8,483 nucleotides of DNA from Cellvibrionales bacterium UBA4495 (lineage in GTDB: Bacteria; Pseudomonadota; Gammaproteobacteria; Pseudomonadales; Porticoccaceae): NCBI GenBank assembly GCA_002388905.1, contig DGNJ01000083.1:2839-11321 (forward strand), in the 5' to 3' direction. The notes under the pieces are model-generated. The model made no database searches and was not told where the DNA came from. It worked only from the letters and a program-made list of their open reading frames with translations. Shown piece after piece: positions 1 to 5,467 of this stretch; the first letter of the stretch is position 1; each line of letters starts with the position of its first letter. The position numbers and the translations under genes were made by a program.

Positions 1-581
1 AGCACGGCATCAAGATCGGCACCATCGCCGACCTTATCCACCACCGGATCGCCCACGAGAAAACCGTCAAGCGGGTAAAGGTGCGCCAGATCGATACCGA
101 GTACGGCGCCTTCGAGCTGCGTACCTATCTGGACGAGGCCCGCGACGAGTATCACCACGCCCTGGTCAAGGGCAATGTCAGTGGCGATGAGCCCGTGCTG
201 GTACGGGTCCATATCCCCAGTCCGCTCCGTGATTTCTTCACCCTGCACGAACCCGGCAAGCCCCACTATCCGCGCTGGACCTTCCACAAGGCCATGAAGC
301 AAGTCTCGGAGGAGAAGAATGGCGCGGTTATCCTGATCAATGCCGATCACGGCAGCAGTGGCCGGGAAGTGGAAGCGAGCCTGGAAGAAGCCTTTGGCGA
401 CCGGGTCAAGTCGTCGCAGCCGGGCTCCGAGCACATCCAGTTCCAGCAGGTGGGAGTCGGCTCCCAGATCCTCCGGGAACTGGGCATCAAGAAATTGCGC
501 TTGATGGGTGCGCCCATCAAGTATGCCGGCCTTTCCGGGTTCGACCTGGAAGTGGTCGAGAATATTGAGGCGGAAGAGTAG
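1..581 (+). CDS. ribB: 3,4-dihydroxy-2-butanone-4-phosphate synthase with degenerate GTP cyclohydrolase II-like C-terminus (3' part)
   Basis: The window opens inside this gene (first full codon at base 3), so only about 192 C-terminal residues are visible. The first residues, HGIKIGTIADLI, match the end of the RibB domain, which makes 3,4-dihydroxy-2-butanone 4-phosphate from ribulose 5-phosphate in riboflavin synthesis. The rest aligns along its length with GTP cyclohydrolase II (RibA) but contains no cysteine. Where RibA has the zinc loop (SECLTGD and RCDCG) this protein reads HIPSPLRDFFTL, and where RibA has RQEGRGIGL it reads INADHGSS. It therefore should not open the GTP ring. This is the architecture described in Proteobacteria as RibBX, often annotated as bifunctional ribBA. 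The stop lies 3 nt before ribH. The true N-terminus and any upstream FMN riboswitch are outside the window. Domain identity is secure; the role of the tail is unknown. Confidence 0.93.
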   Translation, partial: HGIKIGTIADLIHHRIAHEKTVKRVKVRQIDTEYGAFELRTYLDEARDEYHHALVKGNVSGDEPVLVRVHIPSPLRDFFTLHEPGKPHYPRWTFHKAMKQVSEEKNGAVILINADHGSSGREVEASLEEAFGDRVKSSQPGSEHIQFQQVGVGSQILRELGIKKLRLMGAPIKYAGLSGFDLEVVENIEAEE

Positions 582-584
582 ATT

Positions 585-1055
585 ATGGGAAAGCTGAGAC
601 CCCTCGAGGGCAATTACGAGGTATCGGATGCCCGCTTGGCCGTGGTGGTCAGCCGCTGGAACGATACCATCACCGACGGCCTGCTCCGGGGCGCCCTGGC
701 GACACTGGAACGCCAGGGTATTGCCGATGACAACATCCGCGTGCTGCGTGTGCCCGGTGCCTTCGAATTGCCCCTGGCCGCCCTCAAGGCCGTCGACGCC
801 GGCGTCGACGGCGTGATCGCCCTGGGTTGTGTGATTCGCGGCGACACGCCCCATTTCGACTATGTCTGTTCCGAGTGCACCCGGGGTATCGGCCGGGTAA
901 GCCTGGATGCCCGCCTGCCCGTGGGATTCGGCCTGCTTACCTGCGACACTTTCGAACAGGCACGGGCCCGCGCTGCCGACGACCGGGACAACAAGGGCGA
1001 GGAAGCCGCCCTGACGGTGCTGGAAATGATCTCCCTGTTCCGGCAAATGAGGTAA
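585..1055 (+). CDS. ribH: 6,7-dimethyl-8-ribityllumazine synthase
   Basis: RibH condenses 5-amino-6-ribitylamino-uracil with 3,4-dihydroxy-2-butanone 4-phosphate to give lumazine, the penultimate step to riboflavin; family members assemble as cytoplasmic pentamers or 60-mers. The 156-aa length is normal. Visible family motifs are the substrate-stacking RWN at residues 24-26, VPGAFELP at 56-63, VIALGCVIRGDTPHFDYV with the catalytic-type His90, GFGLLTCDTFEQA at 114-126 and the phosphate-side Arg129 before DNKGEEAA. The stretch DDRDN replaces the more usual Gly-rich TKAGN. The ATG follows the ribB stop by 3 nt with GAGG/GGAAG purines just upstream. It lies between its substrate-supplying partner ribB and nusB, the standard gammaproteobacterial arrangement. 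A perfect 24-bp palindrome lies within the codons for residues 69-76. Confidence 0.97.
   Translation: MGKLRPLEGNYEVSDARLAVVVSRWNDTITDGLLRGALATLERQGIADDNIRVLRVPGAFELPLAALKAVDAGVDGVIALGCVIRGDTPHFDYVCSECTRGIGRVSLDARLPVGFGLLTCDTFEQARARAADDRDNKGEEAALTVLEMISLFRQMR
789..812. repeat. Perfect 24-bp palindrome inside ribH
   Basis: Bases 789-800 read GCCGTCGACGCC and 801-812 are their exact reverse complement, GGCGTCGACGGC. The element contains two GTCGAC hexamers around a central GCCGGC. It encodes part of KAVDAGVDGV of RibH, a surface segment before the conserved IALGCVIRG strand. In mRNA it could fold into a 10-bp all-Watson-Crick stem with a 4-nt loop. It may be a chance product of GC-rich codon use for a VDAGVDG near-repeat; no function is claimed. 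Confidence 0.9.
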
Positions 1056-1061
1056 TTGTCC

Positions 1062-1508
1062 GTGCCGTCCAAGCCTTCAAACCGCAAGAAAGCGCGTCAC
1101 CTGCTGGTTCAGGCGCTTTACCAGTGGCAGCTTTCCGGGAGCGATATTGCCATCATCGAGGCGGAATTCTTCACCGACCAGAAGATGGACAAGGTGGATA
1201 CGGCGTATTTCCGGGAATTGCTCCACGCCATCCCCAGGCAGGTGGAGGAACTGGACAATGCCCTCGCGCCCCACCTGGACCGGGCTTTCAAGGACCTGGA
1301 CCCGGTTTCCGTGGCGGTGCTGCGCCTGGGTGCCTACGAACTGCTGCACCGGATCGATATCCCCTACAAGGTGGCCATCAACGAAGCGGTCAATCTGGCC
1401 AAGGTGTTCGGCCCCACCGACGCCCACAAGTACATTAACAGTATCCTCGACCGGGTTGCCGATGGCGCCCGGCAGCTGGAAGTGCGGGCCGCCAGGTCGG
1501 GCCGCTGA
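1062..1508 (+). CDS. nusB: Transcription antitermination protein NusB
   Basis: NusB binds boxA RNA together with NusE (ribosomal protein S10) and helps RNA polymerase read through rRNA operons. The all-helical family is recognised by RKKARHLLVQALYQWQLSG at the N-terminus, the central YFRELLHAIPRQVEELD, LDPVSVAVLRLGAYELLHR, and the C-terminal DIPYKVAINEAVNLAKVFG followed by DAHKYINSILDRVA. Length from the chosen start is 148 aa, normal for the family. I prefer GTG at 1062 because the GAGGT at 1049-1053 is then 8 nt away. An in-frame TTG at 1056, directly after the ribH stop, would add two residues but sits only 2 nt from that ribosome-binding site. The gene starts 6 nt after ribH and ends 9 nt before thiL, so it is clearly part of the same operon. 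Confidence 0.95.
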   Translation: MPSKPSNRKKARHLLVQALYQWQLSGSDIAIIEAEFFTDQKMDKVDTAYFRELLHAIPRQVEELDNALAPHLDRAFKDLDPVSVAVLRLGAYELLHRIDIPYKVAINEAVNLAKVFGPTDAHKYINSILDRVADGARQLEVRAARSGR

Positions 1509-1517
1509 GCAGACACC

Positions 1518-2480
1518 GTGGCTCTCGGTGAATTCGACATCATCCGGCGTTATTTCACCGATATCGGGGGTCCCTCCACATCGCTGGTCCTGGGCGTGGG
1601 GGACGACTGCGCCCTGTTCGAGTTGGCAGCCGGCGAACAACTGGCGGTCACCACGGATACCCTGGTGGCGGGCGTTCATTTCCCCCACCGTGCCGACCCC
1701 CGCCTCGTCGCCCGGCGGGCCCTGCGGGTCAACCTCAGCGATCTTGCCGCCATGGCCGCCGTGCCCCTGGGTTGCCAGCTTGCGCTGACGTTGATCGATG
1801 CCGACGAAAGCTGGTTGGCGGCGTTCGCCGCCGGCCTCGCCGGGGACGCGGTCCGCTATGGTTGCCCCCTGTCCGGCGGCGACACCACCCGCGGTGCCCT
1901 CGCCGTAACGTTCACCCTCCTCGGTTCCGTGACTGCCGGCGAGGCCCTCAGGCGCGACGGTGCCGCCGAAGGGGACGATATCTATGTCACCGGCACGCTG
2001 GGGGATGCCCGGGCGGGACTGGCCCTGCTCGACAGCAAAAAAGAGCCAGACAATGAAAGCAAGTACTTACTTGACAGGTACTGGCTGCCATCGCCGCGGC
2101 TCGATGCGGCCCGGGCGCTGCGTTCCCTGGCGAGTTCGGCAATCGATATTTCCGACGGCCTGCTCCAGGACCTGGGCCATATTGCCGCGGCCAGCGGCGG
2201 GGGTGCCGATGTGGAGCTGGAAGCGCTGCCCCTGTCACCCCAACTGCGGAATTTTGCCGGCGACGAAGCGACCCACTGGGCGCTGACCGGGGGTGACGAC
2301 TACGAGCTCTGTTTTACGGCGCCACCGGCAAGGCGCGTCGAAGTGCAACAGCGCCTTGCGGCACTGGATGTGCCGGTCGCACGCATCGGCGCCATGGGAG
2401 GCGCGCCAGGGGTGCGGTGCCGCGACCGCAGCGGCAGGGAAGTGGTGGAACCGGGTGGCGGCTATGACCACTTCGGGTAG
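1518..2480 (+). CDS. thiL: Thiamine-monophosphate kinase
   Basis: ThiL phosphorylates thiamine monophosphate with ATP to give the cofactor thiamine diphosphate. The 320-aa protein carries the PurM/AIR-synthase-like fold motifs in order: GEFDIIRRYF at 4-13, GVGDDCAL at 26-33, DTLVAGVHF at 47-55, RALRVNLSDLAAMAA at 67-81, the Mg-ATP Asp cluster GGDTTRG at 120-126, VTGTLGDARAGL at 157-168, AIDISDGLLQDL at 208-219 and GGDDYEL at 258-264. The start is GTG at 1518; the ribosome-binding site (GAGCAG region) is weak, which suggests coupling to nusB translation 9 nt upstream. The 3' end overlaps the pgpA start by 17 nt. Residues about 172-186 (DSKKEPDNESKYLL) are encoded by an unusually AT-rich patch containing a small inverted repeat, and lie in a loop before RYWLPSPRL that varies in the family. 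Confidence 0.96.
   Translation: MALGEFDIIRRYFTDIGGPSTSLVLGVGDDCALFELAAGEQLAVTTDTLVAGVHFPHRADPRLVARRALRVNLSDLAAMAAVPLGCQLALTLIDADESWLAAFAAGLAGDAVRYGCPLSGGDTTRGALAVTFTLLGSVTAGEALRRDGAAEGDDIYVTGTLGDARAGLALLDSKKEPDNESKYLLDRYWLPSPRLDAARALRSLASSAIDISDGLLQDLGHIAAASGGGADVELEALPLSPQLRNFAGDEATHWALTGGDDYELCFTAPPARRVEVQQRLAALDVPVARIGAMGGAPGVRCRDRSGREVVEPGGGYDHFG
2060..2073. repeat. Short inverted repeat in an AT-rich patch of thiL
   Basis: CAAGTA (2060-2065) and TACTTG (2068-2073) are exact reverse complements separated by CT. They sit in a locally AT-rich stretch (about 2034-2080, including an A6 run at 2037-2042) that contrasts with the surrounding GC-rich gene. The reading frame is intact through it. 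The repeat is short enough to be chance. Confidence 0.6.
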
Positions 2481-2973
2481 AGCGACGCCGACCCCGGGCG
2501 ACCTGGTTCGCGACCCGGTACTGATGCTCGCCTTCGGTTTCGGCTCGGGGCTGGTGCCGCGGATGCCGGGAACCGCCGGCAGTTTGCTGGCTGTCCTGCT
2601 TTTTCCCGCCATCGCCTGGCTGCCGTTGTCGGGATACCTGGCTTTCCTGGCCGTTGTCGTCGTGGTGGGCGTGGCGGTTTCGGGACGGGCGTCGCGCAGG
2701 CTCGGCGTGCACGACCACGGCGGCATTGTCATCGACGAGTTCGCCGGCCTGTGGCTTGCCCTGGCCGGGTTTCCCGCCACGCTGCCCTGGCTCGTGGCGG
2801 GCTTTGCCCTGTTCCGCCTCTTCGATATCTGGAAGCCCTGGCCGATCAGCTGGCTGGACCGGCGCCTGTCGGGCGGGGTGGGCATCATGGTGGATGACCT
2901 GGTGGCGGGGGGATTCGCATGGCTTATACTCTGCCTGTTCAGGGAGGTATTGTTGCCATGGGCAGGATTCTAG
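2464..2973 (+). CDS. pgpA: Phosphatidylglycerophosphatase A
   Basis: PgpA dephosphorylates phosphatidylglycerol phosphate to phosphatidylglycerol in the inner membrane. From ATG 2464 the protein is 169 aa, the usual family length. Motifs seen are GFGSGLVPRMPGTAGSL at 25-41, hydrophobic membrane segments at about 41-73, HDHGGIVIDEFAGLW at 83-97 with the acidic pair expected at the Mg-dependent active site, a further hydrophobic stretch at 98-119, FDIWKPWPISWLDRR at 120-134 and GGVGIMVDDLVAG at 137-149. The open frame continues upstream to 2293, but that extension only overlaps thiL in another frame and has no family similarity. ATG 2464 gives a 17-nt overlap with thiL and a correctly placed N-terminus. 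The thiL-pgpA order is widespread in gammaproteobacteria. The last 16 nt overlap the next gene. Confidence 0.95.
   Translation: MTTSGRATPTPGDLVRDPVLMLAFGFGSGLVPRMPGTAGSLLAVLLFPAIAWLPLSGYLAFLAVVVVVGVAVSGRASRRLGVHDHGGIVIDEFAGLWLALAGFPATLPWLVAGFALFRLFDIWKPWPISWLDRRLSGGVGIMVDDLVAGGFAWLILCLFREVLLPWAGF
2941..2948 (+). promoter_or_regulatory. Strong ribosome-binding site for the aspartic protease gene
   Basis: AGGGAGGT, near-perfect to the 16S anti-Shine-Dalgarno sequence, lies 9 nt before ATG 2958 and inside the last codons of pgpA. It settles the protease start against an in-frame ATG at 2919 that has only a weaker purine run (GGCGGGGGGA) before it. It is among the strongest sites on this strand, whereas the thiL site is weak. 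Confidence 0.8.
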
Positions 2974-3605
2974 GTTGCTCGCTGTTGGCGCTGATGTTGT
3001 TGGCGTCCCCGGTCCTTCGCGCGGCGCCCGAAATTGTCGCCAGTGGCCTGTTCAAAGACCGGGCCATGCTGACCATCGATGGCGAGGCGCAGTTGCTGCG
3101 GGTCGGAGAGGTGTCCCCGGAAGGGGTGGAACTGGTGTCCAGTTCAAGCCGCGAGGCGGTGATTGAGGTGGACGGCAGGCGTCATAAACTCGGGTTGTCG
3201 ACGCGGATCGCCGCCACTTACCGGGATGCGGATGTCGCCGAGGTGCGTATCCCCCGGGGCAGCGACAGCCACTACATGGCCGGCGGGTCCATCAACGGTC
3301 ACCCGGTGACCATGCTGGTGGACACCGGCGCCACGCTGGTGGCCATGAATGTCCACGATGCCCGGCGCCTGGGGGTCCAGTTCCGCAACGGCCGTCGTGG
3401 CACGGCATCGACGGCGGGTGGCAGGGTGGATACCTTCGTGGTCAATCTCAACACCGTCCGTATCGGCGGCCTCGAGGTCCGCAACGTCTCGGCGGCGGTG
3501 CTGGTGGGCGACTATCCCGAGACCATTCTTCTGGGCAACAGCCTGCTCGATCGCCTGGAAATGAGCCAGGAGGCCGGCGTGCTGGTGCTGCGCAAAAAGT
3601 ATTGA
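2958..3605 (+). CDS. Exported retropepsin-like (clan AA) aspartic protease
   Basis: The 215-aa product from ATG 2958 starts with a classic signal peptide: MGRIL, a hydrophobic core at about 6-20 and a possible cleavage near LRA-APE, so it is probably periplasmic. Residues about 37-85 form a small beta-rich region (LTIDGEAQLLRVGE, VIEVDGRRHKLGL) like that preceding the protease domain in related bacterial proteins. The protease domain has the catalytic motif MLVDTGATLVAMN with Asp122, and the second hydrophobic-Gly signature TILLGNSLLDRLEM at 189-202. A single DTG motif implies a retropepsin-type homodimer. It resembles the TIGR02281-type clan AA proteases of Proteobacteria. Its start overlaps pgpA by 16 nt, so it is cotranscribed with the rib-nus-thi-pgp genes. 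Substrate unknown. Family assignment is firm; activity is inferred. Confidence 0.9.
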   Translation: MGRILGCSLLALMLLASPVLRAAPEIVASGLFKDRAMLTIDGEAQLLRVGEVSPEGVELVSSSSREAVIEVDGRRHKLGLSTRIAATYRDADVAEVRIPRGSDSHYMAGGSINGHPVTMLVDTGATLVAMNVHDARRLGVQFRNGRRGTASTAGGRVDTFVVNLNTVRIGGLEVRNVSAAVLVGDYPETILLGNSLLDRLEMSQEAGVLVLRKKY

Positions 3606-3619
3606 CCGGGGGCAATTCC

Positions 3620-3647
3620 TTTACTCAGGGCGTTTCCCCGTTAAAAT
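3620..3647 (+). promoter_or_regulatory. Candidate sigma70 promoter for ribA-hisF
   Basis: The 69-bp gap between the protease gene and ribA holds TTTACT (3620-3625, 4 of 6 matches to TTGACA), a 16-bp spacer and TAAAAT (3642-3647, 5 of 6 matches to TATAAT). Transcription would begin around 3654, giving a leader of about 20 nt before the GTG of ribA. No Shine-Dalgarno sequence is obvious in that short leader, and no terminator hairpin for the upstream operon precedes it. Called by eye from consensus. Confidence 0.45.
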
Positions 3648-3674
3648 AGCGCCTTTCACCTTTCTGGTTCCAAT

Positions 3675-4274
3675 GTGACTCTACAGTTTGTCGAATCTTC
3701 CCGGTTACCCACGCGCTGGGGAGTCTTTCAAATTCACGGTTTTGACGACCCGGCCACCAACAAGGAGCACATTGCCCTGACCATGGGCGATGTCGGCGAT
3801 GGCGAGGCGGTGCTGTTGCGTATCCACTCCGAGTGCCTGACCGGGGATGCTCTGCACAGCCTGCGCTGTGATTGTGGCGCCCAGCTCGAGGCGGCGATGC
3901 GCCGTATTGCCGAGGAGGGCAGGGGCGCGATCCTCTATCTTCGCCAGGAAGGCCGGGGTATCGGCCTGATCAACAAGATCCGCGCCTACCGTCTCCAGGA
4001 CGAGGGGGCGGACACCGTGGAGGCCAACGAACAGCTGGGTTTTGGTGCCGATATGCGCGACTACACCATTTGCCGCTCCATGCTCGAGCACCTGAAAATC
4101 GGGGCCATCCGCCTGATGACCAATAATCCCCGCAAGGTCCACGCCCTGGAGGCCATGGATTTCCCGGTCACCGAGCGTCTGCCCCTGCAGTCGGGGAGCA
4201 ATCCCCACAACGCCAGGTATCTGGCCACCAAGGCCGGCAAACTGGGCCATTTGTTCGGCAAGGGGGAGGGCTGA
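3675..4274 (+). CDS. ribA: GTP cyclohydrolase II
   Basis: RibA opens GTP to 2,5-diamino-6-ribosylamino-pyrimidinone 5'-phosphate, formate and pyrophosphate, the first committed step of riboflavin synthesis. The 199-aa protein keeps every key residue, at the same numbers as the E. coli enzyme: zinc ligands Cys54, Cys65 and Cys67 in [18 protein letters not shown], the GTP-binding RQEGRGIGL at 90-98, Tyr105 in KIRAY, Arg128 in GADMRDYT, and TNNPRKV at 149-155. The start is GTG at 3675, which places RLPTRWG as in homologues; the ATG at 3673 hits a stop at once. It is the functional counterpart of the cysteine-less RibA-like tail on ribB at the window's left edge. It probably has its own promoter and is followed after 1 nt by hisF. 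Confidence 0.97.
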   Translation: MTLQFVESSRLPTRWGVFQIHGFDDPATNKEHIALTMGDVGDGEAVLLRIHSECLTGDALHSLRCDCGAQLEAAMRRIAEEGRGAILYLRQEGRGIGLINKIRAYRLQDEGADTVEANEQLGFGADMRDYTICRSMLEHLKIGAIRLMTNNPRKVHALEAMDFPVTERLPLQSGSNPHNARYLATKAGKLGHLFGKGEG

Positions 4275-4275
4275 G

Positions 4276-5052
4276 ATGGCGCTCGCCAAACGCATTATTC
4301 CCTGCCTGGATGTGGACAAGGGCCGCGTGGTAAAGGGTGTCCGGTTTGTCGATATCCGGGATGCCGGCGATCCGGTGGAAGTGGCCAAGCGTTACGATAG
4401 CGAGGGGGCCGATGAAGTGGCATTCCTCGACATCACCGCCAGCCATGAGGGCCGGGATATCATGCTCCACACCGTGGAGCGCATGGCCAGTGAGGTGTTT
4501 ATTCCCCTCACCGTGGGCGGGGGCGTCAAGAAAGTGGAGGATATCCGCGCCCTGCTCAACGCCGGTGCCGACAAGGTGAGCATCAATTCCGGCGCCGTTT
4601 ATGACCCCGAATTTGTCCGGGCCGCCGCCGAGCGCTTCGGCTCCCAGTGCATCGTTGTCGCCATTGACGCCAAGCGTGTCAGTGATGGCGAGGCCGGGCC
4701 GGACCGTTGGGAAGTGTTCACTCACGGTGGGCGCAAGCCCACGGGGCTGGATGCCGTGGAGTGGGCGAGACGCATGGCCGCTTACGGGGCGGGCGAGATA
4801 TTGCTTACCAGCATGGATAGGGATGGCACCAGGAACGGTTTCGACCTGGACCTGACCCGGGCGATCACCGAAGCGGTAAACATTCCCGTGATCGCCTCCG
4901 GCGGTGTGGGCAACCTGGAGCACCTGGTCGATGGAGTGGTTCAGGGGGGTGCGGATGCGGTGCTCGCCGCCAGCATCTTTCACTTCGGCGAGTTCAGTAT
5001 CCGCGAGGCCAAGGAGTATATGCGCGAGAGGGGGATCGAGGTCCGCCTCTGA
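4276..5052 (+). CDS. hisF: Imidazole glycerol phosphate synthase cyclase subunit HisF
   Basis: HisF, with its glutaminase partner HisH, converts PRFAR plus ammonia into imidazole glycerol phosphate and AICAR in histidine biosynthesis. The 258-aa (beta-alpha)8 barrel is complete: [21 protein letters not shown] with catalytic Asp12, VAFLDITAS at 48-56, the phosphate-binding LTVGGGV at 78-84, INSGAV at 103-108, VVAIDAKR with catalytic Asp131, [17 protein letters not shown] at 174-190 and VIASGGVGN at 205-213. ATG 4276 lies 1 nt after the ribA stop, with GGAGG at 4265-4269 inside the ribA end, so translation is probably coupled to ribA. In most gammaproteobacteria hisF follows hisA in a his operon; here neither hisA, hisH nor hisI adjoins it. 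It is the last plus-strand gene, facing a convergent small gene. Confidence 0.97.
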   Translation: MALAKRIIPCLDVDKGRVVKGVRFVDIRDAGDPVEVAKRYDSEGADEVAFLDITASHEGRDIMLHTVERMASEVFIPLTVGGGVKKVEDIRALLNAGADKVSINSGAVYDPEFVRAAAERFGSQCIVVAIDAKRVSDGEAGPDRWEVFTHGGRKPTGLDAVEWARRMAAYGAGEILLTSMDRDGTRNGFDLDLTRAITEAVNIPVIASGGVGNLEHLVDGVVQGGADAVLAASIFHFGEFSIREAKEYMRERGIEVRL

Positions 5053-5083
5053 GTTACCTGAACGTGTCCGGGAACAGGCTTTA

Positions 5084-5311
5084 TCAGGCGCTCAGGCGGT
5101 AATGATCCACCTCAAGGAGCCGGAAAGCGGCGGGCGGGGCACTCTGGACGAATTCAATAAAGTCGCGGGTGGCCCTCTCGGCCTGCTCCTTGCTGTCGTA
5201 GGGGCCCAGCATTGCCCCCTCCCTGGTTGCGAAATACCAGAAGTCGTGGAGCTTGAAATACCGCTCGCCCCTGACCGGGAGGCGCCTGATATTGTCGTCT
5301 TTTCTGAACAT
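5084..5311 (-). CDS. Small uncharacterised protein (DUF6316-like)
   Basis: A 75-aa soluble-looking protein with no signal peptide or membrane segment. Its core, GERYFKLHDFWYFATREG at 15-32 followed by LGPYDSKEQAERATRDFIEF at 35-54, reads as a small aromatic-rich beta sheet followed by a helix. As far as I recall, this pattern (WYF-TREG-GP[FY]-S-A-F) matches short gammaproteobacterial proteins grouped as DUF6316, which have no known function. Support for a real gene comes from ATG at 5311, an AAGG ribosome-binding motif about 10 nt upstream, a consensus TATAAT farther up, and a composition unlike a shadow frame. It is on the same strand as ctpA but 156 bp downstream with its own promoter, and it converges on hisF across 31 bp. 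No function can be inferred from context. Confidence 0.78.
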   Translation of the reverse strand: MFRKDDNIRRLPVRGERYFKLHDFWYFATREGAMLGPYDSKEQAERATRDFIEFVQSAPPAAFRLLEVDHYRLSA

Positions 5312-5339
5312 GGCCGCTCAACCTTTCTATTGCTTTTAA

Positions 5340-5369
5340 ATTATAGATGCTGCACGGAATCCTTGCCGA
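5340..5369 (-). promoter_or_regulatory. Candidate sigma70 promoter for the 75-aa gene
   Basis: On the minus strand, a perfect TATAAT -10 (5345 down to 5340) lies 18 bp from TCGGCA (5369 down to 5364, 4 of 6 matches to TTGACA). The predicted start near 5333 gives a leader of about 20 nt before the ATG at 5311. The surrounding 5322-5346 stretch is markedly AT-rich for this genome. The -10 is convincing and the -35 is weak. Confidence 0.5.
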
Positions 5370-5416
5370 ACTTTCGCGAGTATGCGGCAAGATGTCGCCT
5401 TGCACAAGTCTGGTGC

Positions 5417-5460
5417 GTAAGCCCGCTTACAGTCCTGCCCTCGCGGGCGCACTCGCGGGA
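5417..5460 (-). terminator. Inverted- and direct-repeat cluster downstream of ctpA (possible transcript end)
   Basis: Just past the ctpA stop lie two candidate stem structures: GTAAGC (5417-5422) against GCTTAC (5425-5430), and GCCC (5437-5440) against GGGC (5445-5448) around TCGC. GCCCGC at 5421-5426 can alternatively pair with GCGGGC at 5443-5448. The octamer CTCGCGGG also occurs twice, at 5440-5447 and 5452-5459. No T-tract follows on either strand, so this is not a textbook intrinsic terminator. It may help end the gpmI-envC-ctpA transcript or protect its 3' end. Confidence 0.3.
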
Positions 5461-5467
5461 CCCGGGG

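Larger units (their letters stand above)
5312..5467. other. Intergenic region between ctpA and the 75-aa gene
   Basis: This 156-bp stretch is the longest non-coding gap in the window. Its left part is AT-rich and holds the ribosome-binding site and TATAAT promoter of the 75-aa gene. Its right part, next to the ctpA stop, holds the inverted and direct repeats described separately. Short frames crossing it have no recognisable similarity, and I see no tRNA or riboswitch-like structure. Confidence 0.7.

Noticed and set aside
1..80. Looked for an FMN riboswitch ahead of ribB
   Set aside because: The window begins inside the ribB coding sequence, so any leader is outside it; none is seen in the internal gaps.
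827..1438. 203-aa plus-strand open frame spanning ribH and nusB
   Set aside because: Composition is Pro/Gly/Arg-rich and it crosses two real genes in another frame.
1077..1688. 203-aa minus-strand open frame over nusB and the thiL start
   Set aside because: Antisense shadow without motifs; nusB and thiL are both strongly supported.
2036..2043. A6 run in thiL considered as a programmed frameshift site
   Set aside because: The run lies as C AAA AAA G in frame, not the A AAA AAG heptamer, the -1 frame stops by 2056, and full-length ThiL is read in the zero frame.
3705..4388. 227-aa minus-strand open frame over ribA
   Set aside because: It is a shadow of ribA, with no start context or family similarity.
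4168..4983. 271-aa minus-strand open frame over hisF and the ribA end
   Set aside because: It is antisense to two complete well-conserved enzymes, with no recognisable domain; long antisense frames are expected at this GC content.
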